Shown: one piece after another, positions 45,158 to 55,026 of the stretch
Numbering within the stretch: the stretch's first letter is position 1
Layout of the letters: each line of letters starts with the position of its first letter
NCBI RefSeq assembly: GCF_003148625.1
Contig: NZ_QGGO01000022.1
Coordinates: 30,605-94,604 of the forward strand
DNA length: 64,000 bases
Direction: 5' to 3'
From: Arcicella aurantiaca
Lineage (GTDB): Bacteria > Bacteroidota > Bacteroidia > Cytophagales > Spirosomataceae
Notes under the pieces: model-generated
Seen by the model: only the letters and a program-made list of their open reading frames with translations
Databases searched by the model: none
What the model was told of the DNA's origin: nothing
Made by a program: the position numbers and the translations under genes

Positions 45158-46486
45158 ATGGCGGGACATTCACATTTTTCCCCATCTAATGTCGAAGAAC
45201 ATTTTGAGTTCACGGCAGAAGGTCGCAAAAGAGTTATTTTTGCTTTCTTAGCAGGATTAGTAGCACTTGTTGTAGGAATCTATTTGTTATCTCGTGGAGA
45301 CCACGAAGCCGCACACGCTGTTGCTGAACACGGTGCAGAGCATGGCGAACACCTTTCTGGTGGTGCAGTGGCTCACCACGGAGACTATGACTGGACAAAC
45401 CGTATTTGGGCCAATCTTTGGTTAAATGGTGTATTTTTTACTGGTATTTCAGTAATTGGTATGTTCTTCGTATCAATTCAATACTTAGCCAAAGCAGGTT
45501 GGTCTTCAGTAGTAAAAAGAGTAGCAGAAGCATTTCCTCCATTTTTAGTTGTTACAGGTACAGTATTGATTTTAGTTTTCTTGTTTAAGGGAGACGTAAT
45601 TTTCCACTGGATGCACCATGGTATAACTGATAAAGGAAGTGAACATTACGATAAAATCATCGCAGGAAAATCTGGTTATTTGAACAAATGGTTTTTCTTA
45701 GGACGTATGGTTACATTCTTTGCTTTATGGTTAGTTCTTTGGAATTGGATGCGTAAAAAATCATTGGAAGAAGACCTTAATGGCGGAAATGAAAATTTCT
45801 ATTCAATGGTAAAAATTGCAACAGGATTCATTGTTGTAATGGGTATTTCAAGTTCAATGTCTGCATGGGACTGGGTTATGTCAATTGACACACACTGGTT
45901 TTCTACAATGTTTGGTTGGTATATGTTCTCTTCTTGGCATGTAACTGGCTTAGCAACTATTACTTTAACAGTCTTATTGTTGAAAGATAAAGGCTATATG
46001 CAATATGTAAATTTTAACCACTTACATGATTTGGGTAAATTTATGTTTGCATTCTCAATCTTCTGGACTTACGTTTGGTTTGAACAATTCCTGTTAATTT
46101 ACTATGCAAACTTCCCTGAAGAAACTATCTATTTCTTAGAACGTTGGGAAGGTCATAACAAGATTTATAAGGCTACTGAAATAATGAATGTTGTATTTAA
46201 CTTCTTTTTCCCTTTCTTAATCTTAATGACTCGTGACGCTAAGCGTACAGCCATATTCTTAAAAATTGCTTGTTCATTTATTATTGTAGGTCACTACCTT
46301 GATTTCTACCAAATGATTATGCCGGGTACATTAGGACCTAATGGCGGATTTGGATTAGTAGAATTTGGAATGGTTACAGTATTTGCATCAGCATTTATCT
46401 ACGTTGTATCAACACAATTGACGAAAGCATCTTTAGTGGCTAAAAATCACCCATTCTTGGAAGAAGCTCTTCACCACGATATCTAA
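45158..46486 (+). CDS. actF: Alternative complex III subunit F, membrane protein
   Basis: A 442-residue NrfD-like protein with about ten membrane segments, paralogous to ActC. Its N terminus is histidine-rich (residues about 45-75, HEAAHAVAEHGAEHGEH). Segments such as MSAWDWVMSIDTHWFSTMFG and FPFLILMTRD are typical. It is thought to complete the membrane part of ACIII and perhaps a proton path. It is followed by a hairpin, then the oxidase genes. Confidence 0.94.
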   Translation: MAGHSHFSPSNVEEHFEFTAEGRKRVIFAFLAGLVALVVGIYLLSRGDHEAAHAVAEHGAEHGEHLSGGAVAHHGDYDWTNRIWANLWLNGVFFTGISVIGMFFVSIQYLAKAGWSSVVKRVAEAFPPFLVVTGTVLILVFLFKGDVIFHWMHHGITDKGSEHYDKIIAGKSGYLNKWFFLGRMVTFFALWLVLWNWMRKKSLEEDLNGGNENFYSMVKIATGFIVVMGISSSMSAWDWVMSIDTHWFSTMFGWYMFSSWHVTGLATITLTVLLLKDKGYMQYVNFNHLHDLGKFMFAFSIFWTYVWFEQFLLIYYANFPEETIYFLERWEGHNKIYKATEIMNVVFNFFFPFLILMTRDAKRTAIFLKIACSFIIVGHYLDFYQMIMPGTLGPNGGFGLVEFGMVTVFASAFIYVVSTQLTKASLVAKNHPFLEEALHHDI

Positions 46487-46491
46487 TATTG

Positions 46492-46515
46492 ATTGGTTGC
46501 CTAATGGCAACCAAT
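46492..46515 (+). terminator. Intercistronic hairpin actF-coxB
   Basis: ATTGGTTGCC (46492-46501) pairs exactly with GGCAACCAAT (46506-46515), followed by TATTTTC. It separates the ACIII genes from the oxidase genes and could reduce read-through. Confidence 0.65.
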
Positions 46516-46650
46516 TATTTTCTATAAAATAACATATTCCTAAAAACATTTTTATTGAACGTTTTTTTATAGAAGAGTAAACAGAAGTATGACACTTGAA
46601 TATTCAGGTGAAATTTAAAAAAGATTTATAACCAAAAATTAGCTAATAAA

Positions 46651-47757
46651 ATGACATATTTAATAGGTCTTTTGTCGGTAGTATTCTTAGTATTGGCAAT
46701 CATGATTGTCAGTAAGAGTATGTCTCTTTCAAAAGGTATTCAAGGAACTGAACAAGACCAAGATACACCATTAGATGGAGCAAATAATGCAAATGCAATC
46801 GGTATGATTGTATTCTTAGTGTTAGGTTCAATTGGGGCAGCATGGTCATTCTTGTATTCAAGACCAGATTTGCTACCTGTTGCGGCTTCAGAACATGGTT
46901 TAAAAACAGACCAAATGTTTTGGGTTTCAATGGGAGTTATCACTTTTGCATTTTTTGTTACAAATGCTTTATTATTTATATTCTCATTTATCTACCGTCA
47001 CAAGAAAGGATACATTGCAACATTTTATCCTGTTAACCACAAGTTAGAGTTAATCTGGACAGTGATTCCTGCAATTGTGATGGCTGTATTAGTATTCACA
47101 GGTTGGAGAACTTGGAGAGACATTACCTCACAAGCTCCAGATAATGCGGTTGTAATTGAAGTGACAGGTCACCAATTTGGTTGGTATGTTCGTTACTCTG
47201 GTAATGATGACAACAAATTAGGGAATAATAACTATAAGTTAATTGATGCTACTAACTCAGTGGGTATTGACTTTACAGATGAAAAATCATTTGATGATTT
47301 CACTGCAAACGAAATGCACTTACCAAAGGGAGTTCCTGTATTATTGAAGATTAAAGCTCAAGATGTTTTGCACTCGGTATATTTACCTTACCAACGTGTT
47401 AAAATGGATGCTGTACCAGGTATGCCAACTAAATTCTGGTTTGTTCCAAATAAGACAACTGATGAAATGCGTTATATAACTGGTAACCCAGATTTTAACT
47501 ACAAATTAAATTGTACAGAAATTTGCGGAAGTGGTCACTTTGGTATGGCAATTACTGTATTTGTTGATGAACCAGAAGATTATGCTACTTGGTGCAAACA
47601 ACAAAAACCTTTTTTGACACAAAATCCAGATTTCTTAGCTAAAGTTCCAGAAAAGCTAAAAGGTAAAGCACAGAAGTATATTGAAGCTCCTGCGGCAACA
47701 CCAGATAGTACACAAGCGAGTGGTGCAACACCAGCCGCAGCAACATCATTGAGATAA
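46651..47757 (+). CDS. coxB: Cytochrome c oxidase subunit II
   Basis: CoxB receives electrons at its CuA centre. The 368-residue protein has an N-terminal hydrophobic segment, two further transmembrane helices, and a periplasmic cupredoxin domain. CuA ligands: a His in VLHSVYLP, then CTEICGSGHFGM near residue 288. HQFGWYVRYSG is the conserved aromatic segment. No CxxCH is fused at the C terminus, so it is not a caa3-type subunit II. The tail is Ala-Thr-Pro rich. It is about 165 bases behind actF. Confidence 0.95.
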   Translation: MTYLIGLLSVVFLVLAIMIVSKSMSLSKGIQGTEQDQDTPLDGANNANAIGMIVFLVLGSIGAAWSFLYSRPDLLPVAASEHGLKTDQMFWVSMGVITFAFFVTNALLFIFSFIYRHKKGYIATFYPVNHKLELIWTVIPAIVMAVLVFTGWRTWRDITSQAPDNAVVIEVTGHQFGWYVRYSGNDDNKLGNNNYKLIDATNSVGIDFTDEKSFDDFTANEMHLPKGVPVLLKIKAQDVLHSVYLPYQRVKMDAVPGMPTKFWFVPNKTTDEMRYITGNPDFNYKLNCTEICGSGHFGMAITVFVDEPEDYATWCKQQKPFLTQNPDFLAKVPEKLKGKAQKYIEAPAATPDSTQASGATPAAATSLR

Positions 47758-47793
47758 TTTTAAGATTCAACATAGAATAAATAACAATAAATT

Positions 47794-49671
47794 ATGGCAA
47801 CTGCAACACTACACGCAACAGACACTCATGACCACGAACATGAGCATCACGAGCTGGGATTCGTGCAGAAGTATATCTTCTCAGAAGACCACAAGACAAT
47901 TGCAAAGCAGTATTTAATTTCAGGTATCATTTGGGCATTCTTCGGGGGTGCAATGTCAGTTATCTTCCGTTTACAATTAGGTTTTCCTAATATGGATTTA
48001 ACATGGTTAAAACCAGTGTTAGGTCAGTGGATTGTTGAAGGTAAATTGGAAAAAGAATTCTATTTAGCACTTGTAACAATGCACGGTACTGTAATGGTAT
48101 TCTTTGTATTGACAGCAGGTCTTTCAGGAACATTCTCAAACTTCCTGATTCCATTACAAATTGGTGCAAGAGACATGGCTTCAGGGTTTATCAATATGCT
48201 TTCGTATTGGTTCTTCTTCTTAGCATCAATCATCATGTTCTCTTCATTGTTTATTGAGACAGGGCCAGCATCAGGTGGTTGGGTTATCTATCCTCCATTA
48301 AGTGCATTACCTCAAGCAATGCCGGGTTCTGGATTGGGTATGACATTATGGTTATCAAGTATGGCATTGTTTATCGTTTCTCAATTAATGGGCGGTATCA
48401 ACTATATCTGTACAGTAATTAACTTACGTACACGTGGAATGTCATTTACTAAATTACCATTAACTATTTGGGCATTCTTCTTTACTGCTATCTTAGGTTT
48501 ATTATCATTCCCTGTATTATTATCAGCAGCGTTATTATTGATTTTTGACCGTAGCTTTGGTACATCATTCTATTTATCAGAAATCTATATCGGAGGTGAA
48601 GCTTTACCAAACATTGGTGGTTCAGCAATTCTTTACCAACACTTATTCTGGTTCTTAGGACACCCTGAGGTTTATATCGTATTATTACCTGCATTAGGTA
48701 TTACTTCTGAAATCATTGCAACAAATTCTCGTAAGCCAATTTTTGGTTACCGTGCGATGATTGGTTCAATGATGGGTATTACGTGTTTAGCGTTTATCGT
48801 TTGGGCTCACCACATGTTTGTAACAGGTATGAATCCATTCTTAGGTTCTGTATTCATGTTCTTAACATTGATTATCGCAGTACCGTCAGCAGTAAAAGCA
48901 TTTAACTACATTACAACACTATGGAGAGGAAATATCATCTTTACTCCTGCCATGTTGTTCTCAATTGGTTTGGTTTCGTTATTTATTTCAGGAGGTCTTA
49001 CAGGTATCATTTTAGGTAACTCTGCTCTTGATATTAACCTTCATGATACCTATTTCGTAGTTGCTCACTTCCACTTAGTAATGGGTGCGGCATCATTCTT
49101 CGGATTAATGGCAGGTGTATATCACTGGTTCCCTAAGTTATTTGGAAAAACAATGAATAAAAACGCAGGTTATATTCACTTCTGGTTTACCTTCGTTGGT
49201 GTTTATTGTGTGTTCTTCCCAATGCACTACATCGGTTTAGCAGGTTTCCCACGTCGTTATTATTCATTTACTGCTTTAGGAAATGGAAGAATGGAAGCTT
49301 TTGTAGATATGAATATGTTTATTTCAATTGCGGCTATTTTAACATTCTTAGCACAAGCAATTTTTGCGGTAAACTTCTTCTATTCAATTTTCAAAGGAAA
49401 GAGAGCTCCTCAAAACCCATGGAACTCAACTACTTTAGAGTGGACTGCTCCAATCGAAGGTATTCACGGAAACTGGCCAGGCGAAATTCCAGCAGTTTAT
49501 CGTTGGCCTTACGATTATAGCAAGCCAGGTTCTTCAGTAGATTTCATTCCTCAGAACGTGCCATATTCAGCAACTCCTGAGTCGAACTTCCCAGAAGAAA
49601 ATGAAGAAATTGCTAACGAAAAAGAAATCGAAGGACTATTAGATATTCAGAATTCTGCTTATAGTCACTAA
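47794..49671 (+). CDS. coxA: Cytochrome c oxidase subunit I
   Basis: CoxA is the catalytic haem-copper subunit that reduces oxygen and pumps protons. It has 625 residues with at least 12 transmembrane helices. Key motifs: GHPEVYIVLLP near residue 289 (CuB His, cross-linked Tyr, and the Glu of an A-type D channel), WAHHMF (CuB histidines), and HDTYFVVAHFHLVMG (haem ligands). The N terminus is histidine-rich (HDHEHEHHE). It is followed by a strong hairpin before ctaA. Confidence 0.97.
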   Translation: MATATLHATDTHDHEHEHHELGFVQKYIFSEDHKTIAKQYLISGIIWAFFGGAMSVIFRLQLGFPNMDLTWLKPVLGQWIVEGKLEKEFYLALVTMHGTVMVFFVLTAGLSGTFSNFLIPLQIGARDMASGFINMLSYWFFFLASIIMFSSLFIETGPASGGWVIYPPLSALPQAMPGSGLGMTLWLSSMALFIVSQLMGGINYICTVINLRTRGMSFTKLPLTIWAFFFTAILGLLSFPVLLSAALLLIFDRSFGTSFYLSEIYIGGEALPNIGGSAILYQHLFWFLGHPEVYIVLLPALGITSEIIATNSRKPIFGYRAMIGSMMGITCLAFIVWAHHMFVTGMNPFLGSVFMFLTLIIAVPSAVKAFNYITTLWRGNIIFTPAMLFSIGLVSLFISGGLTGIILGNSALDINLHDTYFVVAHFHLVMGAASFFGLMAGVYHWFPKLFGKTMNKNAGYIHFWFTFVGVYCVFFPMHYIGLAGFPRRYYSFTALGNGRMEAFVDMNMFISIAAILTFLAQAIFAVNFFYSIFKGKRAPQNPWNSTTLEWTAPIEGIHGNWPGEIPAVYRWPYDYSKPGSSVDFIPQNVPYSATPESNFPEENEEIANEKEIEGLLDIQNSAYSH

Positions 49672-49686
49672 GAAATAAATACCTCT

Positions 49687-49739
49687 AAAATTGAGAATAT
49701 GTTAACCATGAAGATTCGGGTTAATATATTCTCAATTTT
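49687..49739 (+). terminator. Hairpin between coxA and ctaA
   Basis: AAAATTGAGAATAT with GTTAACC on the left pairs with GGTTAATATATTCTCAATTTT's core on the right, and T-rich sequence follows. It may end part of the transcripts after the structural oxidase genes. Confidence 0.65.
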
Positions 49740-49755
49740 GTTTAAGAGCAATTCA

Positions 49756-49763
49756 TACTTTTG
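49756..49763 (+). promoter_or_regulatory. Candidate internal promoter before ctaA
   Basis: TACTTTTG matches the -7 box, 79 bases before the ctaA ATG and just after the hairpin. The nearest TTTG upstream (49737-49740) is closer than ideal. Confidence 0.4.
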
Positions 49764-49842
49764 TTTTTCAAAGAAAGCCTTGTACTTAACGGTCTTTAAA
49801 AATTAAAACAGAATTTGGATTTGAAATAAAACAACAACTAAT

Positions 49843-50808
49843 ATGCTCTTTAGAAAATTAGGCATAGCAACAATAATAACGATATACTTACTGGTATTGG
49901 CAGGAGGAATAGTGAGAAGTACAGGCTCAGGAATGGGATGCCCAGATTGGCCAAAGTGCTTTGGAATGTTAGTGCCACCCACAGATGTTAGCCAGTTGCC
50001 TGCGAATTATCAAGAAATTTATGCAGAAAAATTGCATGGTGAAGTTGAATTTAATGCAACAAAAACATGGATTGAATATGCAAATCGACTTATTGGTGCT
50101 TTAACTGGAATAATTGTTTTTGCCGCATTTATTACATCAATATTTTACTACTGGTCAAAAGATAGAGTAATTGTTTATCTGTCATTCTTAGGAGTAATCT
50201 TGATAGGTGCAAATGGTGTTTTAGGAAAATACGTAGTTGATTCTTTCTTAAAACCGGGCGTAGTAACCATGCACATGCTTCTTGCGATTTTAGTCATCTT
50301 CGTTTTATTGTACGCAATAGCAAGAGCATGGTCAGAAGTTATAATTACAGAACAAGTAGAAAATAAAAGTACTATTACAAGATTATTAGTGTGGGTATTG
50401 ATAGTCTCTACTTCTCAAATTTTATTAGGCACACAAGTAAGGGAAGCAATAGATAAAGTGATAGCGAATCCGTTTTTTGGATATAATCGAGAGACATGGA
50501 TAGAACAATTAGGACTGCCATTTTATATTCACCGTTCTTTCTCGATTATCATATTAGGTTTACACATTTACTTAATATGGAAATTACAAAAAAATACCAA
50601 ACAAACAGGCTTGATTTCAACGTTTACAAAAGCACTGGTGTTATTGGTTATTGTTGAAATATTAACAGGTATTGTAATGGCATATTTTGGTATTCCAGCC
50701 TACTTACAACCGATTCATTTAACATTAGCTTTAATTTCGGTAGGAATACAATTTGTACTCTTACTTTTACTAAATTTTAAAAATGTAACACGATTTAGTG
50801 AATCGTGA
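49843..50808 (+). CDS. ctaA: Haem A synthase (COX15/CtaA family)
   Basis: A 321-residue membrane protein that oxidises haem O to haem A for the oxidase. Characteristic features are the N-terminal GGIVRSTGSGMGCPDWPKCFG and the two haem-ligand histidine pairs spread over eight helices, such as KLHGEVEFN, VTMHMLLA, and IHRSFSIIILGLH. It overlaps ctaB by four bases, so the two are translationally coupled. Confidence 0.95.
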   Translation: MLFRKLGIATIITIYLLVLAGGIVRSTGSGMGCPDWPKCFGMLVPPTDVSQLPANYQEIYAEKLHGEVEFNATKTWIEYANRLIGALTGIIVFAAFITSIFYYWSKDRVIVYLSFLGVILIGANGVLGKYVVDSFLKPGVVTMHMLLAILVIFVLLYAIARAWSEVIITEQVENKSTITRLLVWVLIVSTSQILLGTQVREAIDKVIANPFFGYNRETWIEQLGLPFYIHRSFSIIILGLHIYLIWKLQKNTKQTGLISTFTKALVLLVIVEILTGIVMAYFGIPAYLQPIHLTLALISVGIQFVLLLLLNFKNVTRFSES

Positions 50809-51716
50809 ATAAGATGATTACTAAAGAAAAAGAAGTTTCAGAACAAAACGAGAACGTTGGTTCTACTTCCAAAATAAAAGCTTATTACGAATTACTAAAA
50901 TTCAGATTGTCATTTTTAGTTGCATTTTCTGGAGCATTTGGGTATTCATTGGCAGTTGATAAGATAGATTGGTGGAAAATAGTATTAATAAGTCTTGGAG
51001 GTTTTTTGATAACTGGAGCAGCTAATATTGTTAACCAAATAAAGGAAATTGAGCTTGACAAATTAATGAAAAGAACACAAAATCGACCTTTACCAACAGG
51101 CAGATTAAGTGTAAAAGAAGCAACAATTTTTGGCGTAGTGATGTTTTTATTAGCAAGCTACATTTTAATATTTGAATTCAATATCAAAGCAGGTGCTTTA
51201 GGAATATTATCATTCATATTGTATGGGTTTGTATATACACCGCTCAAAAGAGTTGGTCCTATTTCTGTATTCGTAGGAGCATTTCCAGGGGCATTTCCGC
51301 CAATGATTGGTTGGGTAGCAGCAACAAACCATTTTGGCTTAGAACCTGGAATATTATTTGCTATTCAATTCTTTTGGCAATTTCCACACTTCTGGGCAAT
51401 TGCATGGGTTGCAGATGAAGATTACCAAAGAGCAGGTTTTAAAATGCTACCAAACAATGGTCATAAAGACCTAAGAACAGCATTAACAATGATGATTTAT
51501 ACCATTTTTCTTGTACCGTGTGGGTTTATTCCTCATGTATTAGGAATGACAGGATTTAACTCAGCCATTGTTGCAGTTTTGTGTGGCGTATTATTTTTAT
51601 CACAAACATTTTATTTAATGTCAAGACCTACCGACAAAGCTGCTTTAATGATGATGTTTGGCTCATTTATTTACTTACCAATAGTACAGATAGCATTTTT
51701 GATGGACAAAATTTAA
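50805..51716 (+). CDS. ctaB: Protohaem IX farnesyltransferase (haem O synthase)
   Basis: A 303-residue UbiA-fold membrane enzyme that farnesylates haem B to haem O. The prenyl-diphosphate site shows NQIKEIELDKLMKRTQNRPL, with the usual Asp positions partly replaced by Glu. It has about nine helices. The start is GTG at 50805 inside a GTGA overlap with ctaA, or ATG at 50814; either fits. It feeds ctaA, and the two supply haem A for CoxA. Confidence 0.95.
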   Translation: MNKMITKEKEVSEQNENVGSTSKIKAYYELLKFRLSFLVAFSGAFGYSLAVDKIDWWKIVLISLGGFLITGAANIVNQIKEIELDKLMKRTQNRPLPTGRLSVKEATIFGVVMFLLASYILIFEFNIKAGALGILSFILYGFVYTPLKRVGPISVFVGAFPGAFPPMIGWVAATNHFGLEPGILFAIQFFWQFPHFWAIAWVADEDYQRAGFKMLPNNGHKDLRTALTMMIYTIFLVPCGFIPHVLGMTGFNSAIVAVLCGVLFLSQTFYLMSRPTDKAALMMMFGSFIYLPIVQIAFLMDKI

Positions 51717-51720
51717 AAAC

Positions 51721-52314
51721 ATGACACAAGAACATTTAGCAAATATAAACATTGATGAGCCAGAAGAAACGCTCAAGATGAACCCTAAAAAATTTATGCT
51801 TTGGCTCGCAATTGTATCAATTATAATGATGTTTGCAGGCTGGACTTCAGGTTATTTGGTTCGTAAGGCAGAAGGACGTTGGCATGAGTTTGAATTACCA
51901 CAAATCTTCTGGTATTCAACAGGAATATTATTAGTAAGCAGTATTTCTATGTTTTTTGCAGTACAAGCAGCAAAAAAAGACAATTTCAGTACGCTTAAAA
52001 CAGCAATTTCTATTACTTTTGTGTTCGGTTTAGCTTTTTTAGCGACACAAGTCATTGGTTTTTCTGATTTAATTAAAAACCAATTATATTTCGCTGGAAG
52101 TGATGTAGCATCCTCTTGGATTTATGTTCTGGTTGGTTTACATGCTTTACACGTAGTATCTGGTTTGATAGTCTTATTGATTTCATTGATTTCATCATTC
52201 AAATTCACTAAAGATTCCAAAAACCTTACGAGAATACAATTATGTGCCACCTATTGGCACTTTTTGGATGGACTCTGGCTATATTTATTTTTATTTTTGT
52301 ATTTTAATAGATAA
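51721..52314 (+). CDS. Haem-copper oxidase subunit III, first copy
   Basis: A 197-residue subunit III with five helices. The C-terminal segments GLHALHVVSGLIVLL and YWHFLDGLWLYLFLFLYF are typical of the family. It lies 4 bases after ctaB. It is one of two subunit III-like genes side by side, which is usual in Bacteroidota oxidase clusters. The subunit has no redox centre and stabilises CoxA. Confidence 0.92.
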   Translation: MTQEHLANINIDEPEETLKMNPKKFMLWLAIVSIIMMFAGWTSGYLVRKAEGRWHEFELPQIFWYSTGILLVSSISMFFAVQAAKKDNFSTLKTAISITFVFGLAFLATQVIGFSDLIKNQLYFAGSDVASSWIYVLVGLHALHVVSGLIVLLISLISSFKFTKDSKNLTRIQLCATYWHFLDGLWLYLFLFLYFNR

Positions 52315-52426
52315 TTTTAGCGACGACAATCTTTAATAAACATTATAAAAGATTGAAAAACTTAAATTATTAGCCTCTTGGGCTACTGATATATTAACTA
52401 ATAACTAATAACTTAATACTTAAAAA

Positions 52427-53179
52427 ATGTCTGCATTACACGCTCCTGCCGTTCCTGAAAAATTAACTTGGACGGGTGGTTCAGAACCCTTGAAAGCAAG
52501 CTACGGAAAACTCATGATGTGGTTTTTCTTACTTTCAGATACCTTTACGTTCTCAGCATTGCTGGTAACTTATGGTATGATTCGTTACAGTCAGCAAGCC
52601 TATGAAGGGGCGGTAGAAAAATTCTATTTCTCTACAACTCACTGGCCAATTCCAGAAAAGGTATTTGAATCTGTTCCATTTTTACATGGAATGTCATTAC
52701 CATTAGTTTTTGTTGGAATTATGACATTTATCTTGATTTTTAGTTCAGTAACAATGGTATTAGCTGTTGAAGCTGGACACCGTAATGACCGTGCTGATGT
52801 TGAAAAATGGATGTTATGGACTATTTTAGGAGGTTTTACTTTCTTAGGTTCACAAGCATGGGAATGGTCACACTTTATTCATGGCCCAGAATTAGCTTTA
52901 GCGGCTAAAGATGCTGCTGGTAATGCAATTGAAGGTGCTAATTTGGTTCGTAATCCTTATGGTCCTCCAGCATTTGCTGATTTATTCTTCTTCATTACAG
53001 GTTTCCACGGAACACACGTATTTTCAGGAGTTATCTTGAATATCTTGATTTTCTTCAACACTGCAACAGGTTTGTACGAACGTCGTGGACATTATGAAAT
53101 GGTAGAAAAAGTAGGTTTATATTGGCACTTTGTAGATTTAGTTTGGGTATTCGTATTTACCTTCTTCTACTTAGTATAG
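52427..53179 (+). CDS. Haem-copper oxidase subunit III, second copy
   Basis: A 250-residue subunit III paralogue with about five to seven helices. Typical segments are GFHGTHVFSGVILNI and YWHFVDLVWVFVFTFFYL at the end. It is longer than the first copy by an N-terminal part and a loop around residue 160 (AAKDAAGNAIEG). It follows the first copy after 112 bases of filler. Division of labour between the two copies is unknown. Confidence 0.93.
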   Translation: MSALHAPAVPEKLTWTGGSEPLKASYGKLMMWFFLLSDTFTFSALLVTYGMIRYSQQAYEGAVEKFYFSTTHWPIPEKVFESVPFLHGMSLPLVFVGIMTFILIFSSVTMVLAVEAGHRNDRADVEKWMLWTILGGFTFLGSQAWEWSHFIHGPELALAAKDAAGNAIEGANLVRNPYGPPAFADLFFFITGFHGTHVFSGVILNILIFFNTATGLYERRGHYEMVEKVGLYWHFVDLVWVFVFTFFYLV

Positions 53180-53243
53180 TAAAACCTCGTTCAACCAGAA
53201 CAAAGAGATTTAAAGAAATTTATTAATAGAAAATATTATACAA

Positions 53244-53561
53244 ATGGCCTCACACGCACATTCACACGAAGCAGAACATCAAGAAATTGCCGCTCCACAA
53301 ACAGCCGCTATTTGGAAAACATTCTGGATATTATTGATATTAACAGCGATTGAATTCGTAATCGCATTTACCATTGGCAAAGGAACATTGAAAACTTCAA
53401 TCTTCGTTGGAATGACAATCGTAAAAGCATTTTATATTGTAGGTGAATTTATGCACTTAAAGCATGAAGTAAAAACTTTGATATGGGCAATTTTATTACC
53501 AGCAATCTTTGTGGTTTGGTTATTAATTGCACTTATGTATGAGGGTGGTCACCTTTACTGA
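53244..53561 (+). CDS. Cytochrome c oxidase subunit IV family protein
   Basis: A 105-residue three-helix membrane protein with a histidine-rich N terminus (HAHSHEAEH). It matches the bacterial subunit IV (COX4_pro/CyoD-like) pattern, including GEFMHLKHE. It is thought to stabilise the oxidase. It closes the structural oxidase set before the strong hairpin at 53572. Confidence 0.9.
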   Translation: MASHAHSHEAEHQEIAAPQTAAIWKTFWILLILTAIEFVIAFTIGKGTLKTSIFVGMTIVKAFYIVGEFMHLKHEVKTLIWAILLPAIFVVWLLIALMYEGGHLY

Positions 53562-53571
53562 GAAATAAACG

Positions 53572-53608
53572 TTTGATTTTTCACTTTTCAGAAGTGAAAA
53601 ATCAAACA
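53572..53608 (+). terminator. Strong hairpin after oxidase subunit IV
   Basis: GTTTGATTTTTCACTT (53572-53587) pairs exactly with 53593-53608 around a 5-base loop, the longest perfect stem in the operon. It is likely a terminator or processing site before the assembly genes. Confidence 0.7.
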
Positions 53609-53705
53609 AAAAAGAAATATAAGTGTTAAGTAGTCAATTAAATAAGTTAAAATTAAGTAGCTATTGAACTACTTATTTTAATGAATACTAATTACTAAAT
53701 CGAAA

Positions 53706-54434
53706 ATGACACAAAAAACTATGAAAGCTGGAATCCTAATCGCTGCATTAGTTGTTCCAGCTTTAATTTTTTTATATCTAAAAGGCTTCGGTGAAAACCA
53801 CTACGAATTGCCTTATATGATTCCATTGACAGATTCTACTACGGGGAATATAATGCTTAGGAAAAATCCTAACCCAAAATGGAATCAACCAGAAATGGAT
53901 ACCGTTTTTCATACAATTCCAAATTGGAAATTGACAGATGAAAATGGTAAAGAATTTGCGGGAGAATCTTTAAAAGGAAAAATCTATGTCGCAGATTTTT
54001 TCTTTACTCGATGTGAAACCATTTGCCCGAAAATGTCAACTGAATTCACACGTGTGCAAGATACATTCTCTCAAAATGATGATGTACAATTTGCCTCTTT
54101 CTCGGTTGACCCAAGCCATGATACACCTGAGGTATTGCAAGAATATGCAAAAAAATATGATGCCAAAGCAGGAAAATGGCACTTTTTAACAGGAAAAAAA
54201 AGTCAAATATACCCTTTGGCTATTAAAGGGTATTTTATTCCAGTAGCAGATGCTTCTGAATATGATAAAGCTGTAAAAACTCCTGACGAAACATTTATTC
54301 ATTCCGAAAAATTAATTTTAGTAGATAAGGACGGACACATTAGGGGATTCTATGATGGAACTGACAAAAAAGATGTTGATAGGCTTATCTTAGAAATACG
54401 AGTATTAACGAAAATTTACGAAACAAAAAGTTAA
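53706..54434 (+). CDS. SCO1/SenC family copper-delivery protein
   Basis: A 242-residue membrane-anchored thioredoxin-fold protein. The copper motif CETICPKM is near residue 104, with a distal His in TFIHSEKLIL near residue 198. SCO proteins deliver copper to, or reduce, the CuA site of CoxB. The place in the oxidase cluster supports this. A single N-terminal hydrophobic segment acts as the anchor. Confidence 0.94.
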   Translation: MTQKTMKAGILIAALVVPALIFLYLKGFGENHYELPYMIPLTDSTTGNIMLRKNPNPKWNQPEMDTVFHTIPNWKLTDENGKEFAGESLKGKIYVADFFFTRCETICPKMSTEFTRVQDTFSQNDDVQFASFSVDPSHDTPEVLQEYAKKYDAKAGKWHFLTGKKSQIYPLAIKGYFIPVADASEYDKAVKTPDETFIHSEKLILVDKDGHIRGFYDGTDKKDVDRLILEIRVLTKIYETKS

Positions 54435-54451
54435 AATAACACATCAACAAA

Positions 54452-54991
54452 ATGAACCACATAATTTTAGAAAAAAGTACTAAGAATGACAACTTAGTTA
54501 AGATTTTATCAATCGTTATTCCTGTGGCGGTAGCTTTATTGATTGGTATTAGAACAAAAATTGATTTAGGTGCTTGGACAAAGACACTACCACACGTGAT
54601 TGGTCTTTTAAACACAACAACTTCAATTACGCTAATCTTAGGATTTTTTGCCATAAAGAATAAAAATATTGTAAGACATCGCCAGATGATGGGATTATCA
54701 TTTATACAAGGTGCTTTGTTTTTAGTTTTGTATATTCTTTATCATATCTCTAACCAATCGACACCGTTTGGCGGAGAGGGTATTTTAAGACCTATTTACT
54801 ATTTCCTTTTGGTTTCACATATTGTTTTATCAATTGGTGTAGTTTGGTTTGTTCTCAGAGCAGTATATTTTGCATTGAGTGGGCAAATTACCGAACACAA
54901 AAGAATTGTAAAGTGGACGTTCCCTTTATGGCTTTATGTGTCTATCACAGGCGTAATTGTATATTTGATGATTTCACCTTATTATAATTAG
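54452..54991 (+). CDS. DUF420 membrane protein, probable oxidase assembly factor
   Basis: A 179-residue protein with four or five transmembrane helices and the DUF420 pattern (HVIGLLNTTTSITLILG, KNIVRHRQMMG, RIVKWTFPLWLYVSITGVIV). A relative in Bacillota (CtaM) is needed for haem-copper oxidase maturation. The location 17 bases after the SCO gene supports a similar role here, by inference. Confidence 0.88.
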   Translation: MNHIILEKSTKNDNLVKILSIVIPVAVALLIGIRTKIDLGAWTKTLPHVIGLLNTTTSITLILGFFAIKNKNIVRHRQMMGLSFIQGALFLVLYILYHISNQSTPFGGEGILRPIYYFLLVSHIVLSIGVVWFVLRAVYFALSGQITEHKRIVKWTFPLWLYVSITGVIVYLMISPYYN

Positions 54992-55026
54992 GTTTTAGAA
55001 CTCAACATTTAAAAGTATCTCAAAAA

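Noticed and set aside
46651..47757. A caa3-type oxidase with cytochrome c fused to subunit II.
   Set aside because: The C-terminal tail has no CxxCH; it ends in an Ala-Thr-Pro-rich stretch.
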